A stretch of 64,000 bases of DNA from Desulfospira joergensenii DSM 10085 (lineage in GTDB: Bacteria; Desulfobacterota; Desulfobacteria; Desulfobacterales; Desulfobacteraceae). A model generated the notes under the pieces. The model ran no database searches and was not told where the DNA came from. It worked only from the letters and a program-made list of their open reading frames with translations. The position numbers and the translations under genes were made by a program. Shown in pieces: positions 19,348 through 26,479 of the stretch; position 1 is the stretch's first letter; every line of letters starts with the position of its first letter. Location of the stretch: assembly GCF_000420085.1 (NCBI RefSeq), contig NZ_ATUG01000001.1, positions 1,759,223 through 1,823,222 on the forward strand, given 5' to 3'.

Positions 19348-20030
19348 TGAAAAGATACAGATCCTTATTTTCACCTGCGGCCTTAAGCCTGGTCTTATGG
19401 TTTTTCCTGGCGTCAGTGCCGGGATTTGCCAAAGACCTGGGACTCAGGGACGCTACCCTGGACAACCTGGAAAAAAAATACGCCGGCAAAAGCTTTTCTG
19501 CCGATTTCTCCCAGATCTCCACCCTCAAGGTGCTGGATATCACGGAAACCGCTTCCGGAAAGGCCTGGTTTTCCCATCCCGGGAAAATGCGCTGGCTCTA
19601 TACGGCTCCGGACCGGCATGAGATCATCACCAACGGGAAGTCGGTCTGGATTTACAGGCCGGAACAGAACCAGGTCATGGAGGGAAACGCTTCCCGCTTT
19701 TTCAAGTCCGGGGCCGGCGGGGCTTTTTTGTCGGACATCGGACTGATCCGGAAGAACTTCCGGATCTCGGTCCGGGGGACGGATCCGGCCTGGGTGGAGC
19801 TTGCCCTGGATACCAAGGCCGGGGCCCCGGCAGACAGTGATTCCGGGGAAGTCTCCTCCATTATCCTCCGGGTATCCCGGGACAGCCATGAGATCCGCCG
19901 GATCACCACGCTCAATGCCCATGGAGACGCCACCCTGTTTGAATTCAGCAACATCCTCTTTGCCCCCCTGGAGGCCGGTTTTTTCGATTTTAAAATCCCG
20001 GAAGGGGCCAGTATCATAGAAATGGAATAA
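19347..20030 (+). CDS. lolA: Outer-membrane lipoprotein carrier protein LolA
   Basis: LolA shuttles lipoproteins through the periplasm. The 227 residues begin with a signal peptide (hydrophobic core about residues 8-28, ending near PGFAKD). The LolA beta-barrel pattern follows: FSADFSQISTLKVLDITETASGKAWFSHPGKMRWLYTAPDRHEIITNGKSVWIY, with the usual arginine in the G-K-M-R-W position, then the FLSDIG segment. It overlaps the ligase gene by one base and precedes nadA by 15 bases. Confidence 0.9.
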   Translation: MKRYRSLFSPAALSLVLWFFLASVPGFAKDLGLRDATLDNLEKKYAGKSFSADFSQISTLKVLDITETASGKAWFSHPGKMRWLYTAPDRHEIITNGKSVWIYRPEQNQVMEGNASRFFKSGAGGAFLSDIGLIRKNFRISVRGTDPAWVELALDTKAGAPADSDSGEVSSIILRVSRDSHEIRRITTLNAHGDATLFEFSNILFAPLEAGFFDFKIPEGASIIEME

Positions 20031-20045
20031 AACATGGGAGGTCAG

Positions 20046-20954
20046 ATGAAAGAGCCCATTGAAAATCAGATCAAAAGAACGGCAAAAGAAAAGAACGCCA
20101 TTATCCTGGCCCACAATTACGAGCCCCCGGAGATCCAGGATATCGCGGATCTTTGCGGGGATTCCCTTGAACTGAGCATAAAGGCCTCCCGGACTTCGGC
20201 CCGGATCATCGTATTCTGCGGGGTTCATTTCATGGCCGAGACCGCTTCCATTCTCTGTCCGGACAAACAGGTGGTCCTGCCGGTAAAGGATGCGGGCTGC
20301 CCCATGGCCGACATGGTGGAGCCGGAAGAGCTGGCAGCCCGGAAAAAAGAACTGGGAAACATTCCCGTTATCACCTATGTCAATTCATCCGCCGCAGTCA
20401 AGGCGGTTTCCGATGTCTGCTGCACCTCGGCCAATGTGATCCGGGTGGTCAATTCCCTTGAGGCCGATGAGGTGCTCATGTGCCCGGACAAAAACCTGGC
20501 CCGATACGCGGCCGCCCATACGGACAAAAAGATCCATCTATGGGAGGGGTTCTGCCCTTTTCACAACCGCCTGACCCCTGAAGAGGTTGACGCGGCCAGA
20601 AAGAACCATCCCCATGCCCTGTTCATTGCCCATCCTGAATGCCCCCCGGAGATCCTGGAAAAAGCCGATAGCATCGAGTCCACATCGGGCATGATCAAAT
20701 TCGCCGGGAAATCCCATGCCAAAGAGTTTATCCTGGGAACGGAAACCGGGCTGATCCATCCCATTTCCAGGGCCAATCCCGGCAAGAAATTCTTTCCGGT
20801 CTCGGACAGAATGCTCTGTGAAGACATGAAAAAAATCAGGCTGGAACATGTCCTGGCCTCCCTTGAGCGCCCCCATGACCATGAAGTCAGGGTGGATGAA
20901 AATATCCGGGTCAAGGCCCTGGGAGCCGTACAGAAGATGATCGGACTGGGATAG
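20046..20954 (+). CDS. nadA: Quinolinate synthase NadA
   Basis: NadA condenses iminoaspartate with dihydroxyacetone phosphate to quinolinate, the precursor of NAD, using a [4Fe-4S] cluster. AIILAHNYEPPEIQDIADLCGDSLELS near the N-terminus is diagnostic. Conserved cysteines occur in DLCGDS, SDVCCTSAN, LMCPDKN and HPECPPEI, and the C-terminal THFSEM-like region ends with GLIHPISRANPGKKFFPVS. The ATG at 20046 follows GGGAGG and is preferred to the ATG at 20034; the resulting 302 residues match the short form of the family. The stop is TAG, overlapped by a small GGCGGTT/AACCGCC hairpin. Confidence 0.94.
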   Translation: MKEPIENQIKRTAKEKNAIILAHNYEPPEIQDIADLCGDSLELSIKASRTSARIIVFCGVHFMAETASILCPDKQVVLPVKDAGCPMADMVEPEELAARKKELGNIPVITYVNSSAAVKAVSDVCCTSANVIRVVNSLEADEVLMCPDKNLARYAAAHTDKKIHLWEGFCPFHNRLTPEEVDAARKNHPHALFIAHPECPPEILEKADSIESTSGMIKFAGKSHAKEFILGTETGLIHPISRANPGKKFFPVSDRMLCEDMKKIRLEHVLASLERPHDHEVRVDENIRVKALGAVQKMIGLG

Positions 20955-21021
20955 GCGGTTCAACCGCCTTTGGCTCAGGGAGGTCTGTCCCCTTTGAGAG
21001 GATCCCATGGGCTCATCTTAG

Positions 21022-21855
21022 CTATAAAAGCAGGGAAACGGCCATGGCAGCGACACCCAGCTCCAGGGTATCATGCAGAAGCCGGTCTCCCAGAATCTCA
21101 CAGCCCTTTGCCGGAACTCCCAGGGGAACCCCGGGCGCGGCCACAAGCATTTGATCGGATATCGATTCAAGCGGAAGGCTCTCTTCTGCGGGGGTGGCTT
21201 CCAGAATATGGGAATAGCCTAAAAGTGCCCGGTCCAGATTTTCCTCAACCATGGAGGTTCCTCTCCCTGCCCCATCTGAAAGCCTTTGCCTTGATGCATG
21301 GGCGGCAGAAGGGTCAAGATCGTACAGGCCCACCCTTGCCCCCAAGGATAAAAGGGTTTTTGCAGCTGCCTCCCCCACGGGGCCGCACCCCATCACCAGC
21401 ACCTCTTTGTCCTTGATCCCCCGGGCCATGAGATCAAGGCCTCCGGCAAAGACCCGGCCGGTTGCCCGGGAATTATCCGACACGGTCCGGGTCTGTAAGT
21501 TGATGCCCACAAACCTGTGATCATCGGCCGTCATGACGGCGTCTGCCCCCTGCTCAAAGGCGGCGGCAATTCCGGAGATATCCGGCCTGTCAGAAACCCG
21601 GGCCTTAAATCCCATAAAGTGTAAAATGGCGGCAACGGTTTGACTGAAATCCCCGATAATGCCCTGACCGGCCGTGACCGGAACCACCTGGATGGAAAAG
21701 GTCCCGGCCTGCTCTCTGATCTTCATCTCATCGGCACGGCAGGCATGGCAGGCAATCCCCAATAATGTTTTTCCTGTTTTGGCTGAAAGCTCCCGGTCAT
21801 AGGCCGGCAGATTGGATGAGATATGGCTGATATCGCTTTCTTTTAAACGGGTCAC
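21022..21855 (-). CDS. pylD: Pyrrolysine biosynthesis protein PylD
   Basis: PylD oxidises the terminal amine of lysyl-N-epsilon-3R-methylornithine; spontaneous ring closure then gives pyrrolysine. The 277 residues show a C-terminal Rossmann domain (VLVMGCGPVGEAAAKTLLSLGARVGLYDLD, about residues 172-201) and the N-terminal domain typical of PylD (LKESDISHISSNLPAYD). The start is GTG at 21855 with GGGGAG eight bases upstream, directly behind pylC. It is the last gene of the cassette and converges on nadA. Its own stop codon is TAG, followed two codons later by TGA. Confidence 0.9.
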   Translation of the reverse strand: MTRLKESDISHISSNLPAYDRELSAKTGKTLLGIACHACRADEMKIREQAGTFSIQVVPVTAGQGIIGDFSQTVAAILHFMGFKARVSDRPDISGIAAAFEQGADAVMTADDHRFVGINLQTRTVSDNSRATGRVFAGGLDLMARGIKDKEVLVMGCGPVGEAAAKTLLSLGARVGLYDLDPSAAHASRQRLSDGAGRGTSMVEENLDRALLGYSHILEATPAEESLPLESISDQMLVAAPGVPLGVPAKGCEILGDRLLHDTLELGVAAMAVSLLL

Positions 21856-21873
21856 TTGGATTTCTCCCCAGGA

Positions 21874-22998
21874 TTAAACCTTTTGATGTTCCCGGATACG
21901 GCCATGGCAGTCCTGCTGCCGGGCTTCCACCTCTTCCCGGGACCGGCCGCTAAAAATCAGGGTGGCCACCCATTCAGGGTCTCCGGGCTTGTAACTGGTA
22001 ATGGCTTCGTCACAGCCGAAAAACCCGGTTTCAAGTCTCAACGGCCCCTGCCGGGACATGATATGCTCCCCTGCCACCTCCAAATGGGCCCTGGAGACCC
22101 GGACATGCTCCACAAGGGCAAACCGCTCCTTATTTTGTCCGGGCCGGGCAGGTTCCCCCCCCAGGAACAGACGGCCCAGCAGTTCAACCATGTTGATCCC
22201 CGTGGACCCAAAAACCGTCATGGGGGTCTGGCTGGGAAGCCGGGCATCGATTTCCAGGAGTTTGAGCTCATCCCTGGAAAGAATCACTTCAACATCCATG
22301 ATCCCGGTCAGTTTTATCTCTGCGGCAAGGGCAAGGGCCATCTTTTCGAACTTCTTTATCTGATGGGGCAAAAGCCGGGTCGGGGCCGTGACCCGCTTGC
22401 AGTCATAGACCTTGTCCATACTCAGGTCCGTTACCTGCAGAGCCCGGTAGGATCCGGGACATCCCAGAACCTCCAGGGAAAAGGAGGGACCATCCATGTA
22501 CTCCTGAATCACCCGGCCCTCCTGTTCGGGATGACTTGAAAGCCATCGGGAGTATTCCTTGGGATCCCTGAGCACTTCAACACCCCGGCTGCCGCTGTCC
22601 TGGTCCGGTTTCACCACCACGGGGAAAGGGCAGTCCGGCCACGGCAGGGGGGCCGGAAGATTCATTTTTTTAAAGAGCAGATCCGATGCCAGCTTGGAGC
22701 TGGAAAGCCTGAATGCCGCCATATCAAAGGCCAGGGGAATCTTTTTGATCCTGGACCAGGTCTCCAGGGCCCCCAGGGCCCGTTCATTCTCAAATGCCGG
22801 AAGGATAAGATCCACCCTGGGACAATCCCGGGGAACGGGATGTTCAGGGCTGAACTCAAACTCCATAAACCGGTCGCAGAGTCCTGTTGCCGGCGCCTTT
22901 ATATTCCTGTCCAGAACCAGGGTTTCCCAGCCTGCCTTTTTTGCCAGATAAACAGCCTCCACTCCCTGGAGTTTTCCCCCCACCACGGCGATCCGCAT
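21874..22998 (-). CDS. pylC: Pyrrolysine biosynthesis ligase PylC (ATP-grasp)
   Basis: PylC joins 3R-methylornithine to the epsilon-amine of lysine with ATP. The 374 residues begin with a Rossmann-like preATP-grasp strand (MRIAVVGGKLQGVEAVYLAKKAG). The ATP-grasp core follows: PVVVKPDQDSGSRGVEVL, then DVEVILSRDELKLLEIDARLPSQTPMTV with the metal-binding acidic residues. The ATG at 22998 lies one base after the pylB stop, so translation is coupled. The length and order match PylC of archaea and bacteria; generic carbamoyl-phosphate-synthase-like ligases are excluded by the context. Confidence 0.92.
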   Translation of the reverse strand: MRIAVVGGKLQGVEAVYLAKKAGWETLVLDRNIKAPATGLCDRFMEFEFSPEHPVPRDCPRVDLILPAFENERALGALETWSRIKKIPLAFDMAAFRLSSSKLASDLLFKKMNLPAPLPWPDCPFPVVVKPDQDSGSRGVEVLRDPKEYSRWLSSHPEQEGRVIQEYMDGPSFSLEVLGCPGSYRALQVTDLSMDKVYDCKRVTAPTRLLPHQIKKFEKMALALAAEIKLTGIMDVEVILSRDELKLLEIDARLPSQTPMTVFGSTGINMVELLGRLFLGGEPARPGQNKERFALVEHVRVSRAHLEVAGEHIMSRQGPLRLETGFFGCDEAITSYKPGDPEWVATLIFSGRSREEVEARQQDCHGRIREHQKV

Positions 22999-22999
22999 A

Positions 23000-24103
23000 T
23001 CAGGCTCCCTTTTGCTGGAAAGATGGACCGGTCCTGTCCATCCTGGCGGCTGTCCAGGCCCTGTACTCTTCCGGCAGGGCAGGTTCCAGGCCGCAGGTTT
23101 TCAGGACAGGAAGGAGTTGATCCACTGTCCTGCGGGAGTCCTCAATATCCAGGGAATGATGGGCCACTCCGGCCAGGCCCTTCTGGGGAGGAACAATGGA
23201 TGTCACCACATTGGCGCCGGCATCCAGTCTTGCCTGTAACCCGGAAAGCCCGTCCACGTCCAGGGAGGCCGGAATGAGAATCTCCGGCATGACCAGCCGC
23301 ATCACCGCGATGATAATGCATTCTTTTACATGATCCTGGGCAACGGTATGGGCCATGGGGGTGTTGGCCTGGGGAACAAAGGTCATCACCCGTGCCTGAT
23401 CCACTCCGAACTCTTTCATCCAGACAATGGAATCGGCCAGGTCTTCCAGACTCTCTCCCACACCGGTCAGAATGCCCTCTTCAATAAGCATCCCAAGATC
23501 TTTGGCCTTCTGCTTGGCTGCCAGCCGTTTTTCAAATTCCTGTCCCGGCCGAAGGGTCTTGTACAAAGAAAAATTATGGGTCTCCTGGTAGCAGGCATAC
23601 CAGGTGATCCTTTCCCTGGCCAGCTCTTCAAGAACAGTATCCGGGAGCACGCCCGGGGAGATCATCAATGGGAGCCGGATTTCATTTTCAAGGGATTGGA
23701 TCATGCGGACCAGGGGGCCGAACCCGGACTCTCCTGGGGAGTAAACCCCGGGGTCTTCCCCCATGGTCAGGTCCACCAGGTGGACCCCGGCCCCGGCCAT
23801 CTCTTTTGCCGCATTTATAATTTCAGACTCTGTTTTCCTATACCGGGGAAGGGCCTGGTTGGATTTCCTGTACTGACAGAAGGCGCAGTCATTCCGGCAG
23901 TATGTGGAAAAATATAAAAACCCGTACAAAAAGATCTTTGGGCCGAAATATCCGGACCTGGCCCTCCGGGCGGCCCTGAAAAGCAGATCCATCTCCCGGG
24001 GATCAGAAAGCCCCAGAAGATACTCGATCTCTTCTTTTTTTACCGGATGATTCTTCTCCAACCTGTTTACAATCCCGGTCAAATCATGAAAGGCCTGGCT
24101 CAT
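23000..24103 (-). CDS. pylB: 3-methylornithine synthase PylB (radical SAM)
   Basis: PylB isomerises L-lysine to 3R-methyl-D-ornithine, the first step of pyrrolysine synthesis. The 367-residue protein has the radical-SAM cluster motif Cys-69, Cys-73, Cys-76 (YCRNDCAFCQYRK) and the PylB-type sequence KIFLYGFLYFSTYCRN before it. LTMGEDPGVYSP and GILTGVGESLEDLADS follow in the TIM barrel, then SLDVDGLSGLQARLDAGANVVTSIVPP. Biotin synthase and HydE/HydG are the nearest relatives, but the adjacent pylC, pylD, pylSn and tRNA-Pyl settle the call. It starts 9 bases after the pylSn stop. Confidence 0.95.
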   Translation of the reverse strand: MSQAFHDLTGIVNRLEKNHPVKKEEIEYLLGLSDPREMDLLFRAARRARSGYFGPKIFLYGFLYFSTYCRNDCAFCQYRKSNQALPRYRKTESEIINAAKEMAGAGVHLVDLTMGEDPGVYSPGESGFGPLVRMIQSLENEIRLPLMISPGVLPDTVLEELARERITWYACYQETHNFSLYKTLRPGQEFEKRLAAKQKAKDLGMLIEEGILTGVGESLEDLADSIVWMKEFGVDQARVMTFVPQANTPMAHTVAQDHVKECIIIAVMRLVMPEILIPASLDVDGLSGLQARLDAGANVVTSIVPPQKGLAGVAHHSLDIEDSRRTVDQLLPVLKTCGLEPALPEEYRAWTAARMDRTGPSFQQKGA

Positions 24104-24112
24104 TTTCTCTTG

Positions 24113-24535
24113 TCAGGACCCCTTCCCTTCACCGGCTTTGGGGCCGGCCAAAGGATCTTTTTTGTCATTGGTTTCTTTTATGTGGGTTTCTTTTGTATGG
24201 TCTTTTATCAGCATAGAGCCCTGGTTCCGCTTAAATATGGTTGAGGAGTACTTCTCCAGCTTCCAGTCCGGAACCCCGCAGGCCGGACATACACTGACAA
24301 ACCATTTGTTCCTGAGCCACCGACCCGCCCTGGAGTTCATGGAATTGGCAATCATAAACTCCTTGTTGCAATGGGTGGTCAGCCGGGCGGTTTCCCCCAT
24401 GATGTCGATGGACCGGATCCCGTGAAGCTGACCTGTCCTGGACGGCCAGAGCTTGATCTTATCGATGAGGTTAAAGAGCCGTACCCGTTTTCTATAAAAT
24501 CTCTTTTTAACCGGGGCTTTTTTTTTCTCGTCCAT
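24113..24535 (-). CDS. pylSn: Pyrrolysyl-tRNA synthetase N-terminal domain protein PylSn
   Basis: In bacteria pyrrolysyl-tRNA synthetase is split. PylSn is the small protein that binds tRNA-Pyl and helps the separate catalytic PylSc. This 140-residue protein carries the PylS N-terminal signature: KLWPSRTGQLHGIRSIDI (about residues 28-45), a cysteine in THCNKEFMI, NSRAGRWLRNKWFVSVC, and CPACGVPDWKLEKY (about 81-95); the histidine and cysteines fit the zinc site of that domain. A basic extension precedes the domain, and a hydrophilic Lys/Glu/Thr tail follows. It lies between tRNA-Pyl and pylB. Confidence 0.9.
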   Translation of the reverse strand: MDEKKKAPVKKRFYRKRVRLFNLIDKIKLWPSRTGQLHGIRSIDIMGETARLTTHCNKEFMIANSMNSRAGRWLRNKWFVSVCPACGVPDWKLEKYSSTIFKRNQGSMLIKDHTKETHIKETNDKKDPLAGPKAGEGKGS

Positions 24536-24557
24536 TGCTGCTCATCATTCAATTAAG

Positions 24558-24612
24558 CAAAGGGTTTGTCAATCTTTTAAACGCATTGTTTAAAGGATCA
24601 ACAAACCCTTTG
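24558..24612 (-). promoter_or_regulatory. Nested hairpin between tRNA-Pyl and pylSn
   Basis: A perfect 12-bp inverted repeat (CAAAGGGTTTGT at 24558-24569 with ACAAACCCTTTG at 24601-24612) encloses a second stem (CTTTTAAAC and GTTTAAAGG). The structure begins two bases after the CCA of tRNA-Pyl and ends 22 bases before the pylSn start. It may mark the 3' processing site of the tRNA, act as a partial terminator, or control pylSn translation; no clear T-run follows on the minus strand. Confidence 0.65.
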
Positions 24613-24614
24613 GA

Positions 24615-24687
24615 TGGCGGAGAGCCCGGGAGTCGCACCCGGCTGCATGGATTTAGAGTCCATGTGATCCCATCCGATCCACCCTCC
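24615..24687 (-). tRNA. pylT: tRNA-Pyl (CTA), amber suppressor
   Basis: The minus strand folds with all the peculiarities of tRNA-Pyl. The acceptor GGAGGGT pairs with GCTCTCC (two G-T pairs), a single base separates it from the GATC/GATC D-stem, and the D-loop is short. The anticodon stem has six base pairs (CATGGA/TCCATG), the loop is CTCTAAA with anticodon CTA, and the variable loop has three bases (CAG). The T-loop lacks the TTC motif, and CCA is encoded. It reads UAG. The gene begins 21 bases after the etfA stop on the same strand, so it is probably cut out of the operon transcript. Confidence 0.95.
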
Positions 24688-24708
24688 TTTAGGAAAATTC
24701 AGGATTTC

Positions 24709-25635
24709 CTACAATTTTTCAGTCAATGCAGGAATCACATCAAAGATATCCCCCACGATCCCATAGTCGCATTTGGAAAAAATCGGGGCATCCTTGTCTT
24801 CATTGACGGCCACGATCACCTTGGATGTCTTCATTCCGGCAAAATGCTGGACCGCTCCGGACACGCCGCAGGCAATATAAAGCTTGGGGCTGACGGTCTT
24901 GCCGGTCTGGCCCACCTGCATGGTGTGGGGAGCAAAGCCTGCGTCCACGGCCGCCCTTGAAGCGCCGACAGCGGCCCCCAGTTTCCGGGCACACTCATCC
25001 AGCATGGAGTAGTTCTCAGCCGCCTTAATGGCACGGCCGCCGGTGATGACCACCGGGGCTTCGGTGAGATCCGGGCCGCCCTCTTTGGCCTGCCGGGTTT
25101 CCACGATCCTGACCCGGCCCGGGCCGGTCACATCGGCTGCGAACTCCAGGACATCGCAGGAACAGGGTGCCGGAGAAGGATCGATGGTATTGGGCCTAAG
25201 CGTGCACAGGAAGACAGATGCATCCACTTTCAGGGTGGCAAAGGTCTTGCCTGAAAAATGGGATTTTTTCGCTGTCTTATCCGATATATTGACGGCCACG
25301 CAGTCGGAGACCAGGGGCTCATCCAGAATCACGGCAAGCCTTGCAAACAGGTCTCTGCCCGTTGCGCCGGCCGTCCCCAGAAGGGCATCAAGCTGATACT
25401 CCTTTACAGCCCCGGCAAGGGCCTGGGCCGTCAGATCCGGGCTGGCACCAATATCACCTATAATGCTGACCACATGGGCGGCCCCGTATTCAGCCAGGGC
25501 ATCTTTTACGGCCGGTCCGTCCTTGCCCAGTACCAGGGCATAGATCTCCTGGCCCGCAGCCGCAGTCATCACTCCCAGACTGGTCTCTTTCACTTTGGTA
25601 TTTTCAATCTCTATTAAAACGCCTGTTTTGGCCAT
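24709..25635 (-). CDS. etfA: Electron transfer flavoprotein alpha subunit
   Basis: EtfA binds the FAD of ETF and accepts electrons from flavin dehydrogenases. The 308 residues contain the N-terminal Rossmann-like domain and the FAD domain signature GRAIKAAENYSMLDECARKLGAAVGASRAAVDAGF (about 198-232), then QVGQTGKTVSPKLYIACGVSGAVQH and IVAVNEDKDAPIFSKCDYGIVGD. It follows etfB by 12 bases with GGAGAACAGG upstream. The context, directly behind a dimethylglycine-dehydrogenase-like gene, names its likely electron donor. The stop is TAG, and the frame stays open through the adjacent tRNA-Pyl gene. Confidence 0.95.
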   Translation of the reverse strand: MAKTGVLIEIENTKVKETSLGVMTAAAGQEIYALVLGKDGPAVKDALAEYGAAHVVSIIGDIGASPDLTAQALAGAVKEYQLDALLGTAGATGRDLFARLAVILDEPLVSDCVAVNISDKTAKKSHFSGKTFATLKVDASVFLCTLRPNTIDPSPAPCSCDVLEFAADVTGPGRVRIVETRQAKEGGPDLTEAPVVITGGRAIKAAENYSMLDECARKLGAAVGASRAAVDAGFAPHTMQVGQTGKTVSPKLYIACGVSGAVQHFAGMKTSKVIVAVNEDKDAPIFSKCDYGIVGDIFDVIPALTEKL

Positions 25636-25647
25636 ATCCTGTTCTCC

Positions 25648-26418
25648 TTATAAAACCTTTTCATCCTCTTTAAGGATTCTGACCAATTCGGTCACCTGAT
25701 CCTCTATGGATCCTTCAATCATTTTTGCACCGGTTCTTTCCGGGGCAGGCTCCAGTTTTTCAATGCTCACCCGGCCCCCGGAAGGGTCGATGCCGAGGCC
25801 GGACAGATCCATTTCCGTGATCTGTTTTTTCTTGGCCTTCATGATATCGGGGAACTTGGGATACCGGGGTTCGTTCAGACCCTTGGCCGCCCCGATCACA
25901 CAGGGAAGTCCCAGTTCAATGACCTGTTTTTCTCCGGAGCCGATTTCTATTTCGGCAATTGCCTTATCCGTTTCAACGGTCAGGGCAGAGACTTCGTTGA
26001 CCACCGGCATGTCCAGGTATCCGGCCAGACGGTACTGGGTCTGGAAGCTTTCCGTATCCACAGATCCTTTTCCCGTGAAGATCAGATCCGGGAGCCCGTC
26101 CTGATCCATGGCCCCTTTTAAGGCCTTTGCCGTGGTTTCACTGTCCAGGAGCTGGGAATCGGTTTTCACCAGGATGGCCCGGTGGGCTCCCATGGCCATG
26201 GCTCCCCGGATGGTGGATACCGCATCTGCGGGGCCCACCGTAAGGATCACCACTTCCCCCCCCTGTTTTTCGGCAAGGGTGACGGCTTCTTCGATGCCGT
26301 ATTCATCATAGGGGTTGGCGATAAACTTGATATCTCCGGCTTCAAACCCTGCCTCTCCGGCCACCTTTATGGTGGCGGCGGTGTCAGGGACATGTTTTAC
26401 ACATACACAGATTTTCAT
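25648..26418 (-). CDS. etfB: Electron transfer flavoprotein beta subunit
   Basis: EtfB is the partner of EtfA and holds AMP or, in bifurcating forms, a second FAD. The 256 residues begin with MKICVCVKHVPDT and contain DEYGIEEAVTLAE, the recognition-loop region VNEVSAL, and the C-terminal LGLPCVIGAAKGLNEPRYPKFPDIMKAKKK that wraps the alpha subunit. It starts 61 bases after the flavoprotein gene, the largest gap in the cluster downstream of mttB. Confidence 0.95.
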   Translation of the reverse strand: MKICVCVKHVPDTAATIKVAGEAGFEAGDIKFIANPYDEYGIEEAVTLAEKQGGEVVILTVGPADAVSTIRGAMAMGAHRAILVKTDSQLLDSETTAKALKGAMDQDGLPDLIFTGKGSVDTESFQTQYRLAGYLDMPVVNEVSALTVETDKAIAEIEIGSGEKQVIELGLPCVIGAAKGLNEPRYPKFPDIMKAKKKQITEMDLSGLGIDPSGGRVSIEKLEPAPERTGAKMIEGSIEDQVTELVRILKEDEKVL

Positions 26419-26479
26419 ATTCTTATCTTTCCTTACTATCTCTTTATTTTCTCGTCATACCATCCTCTTGGCGGATGTT

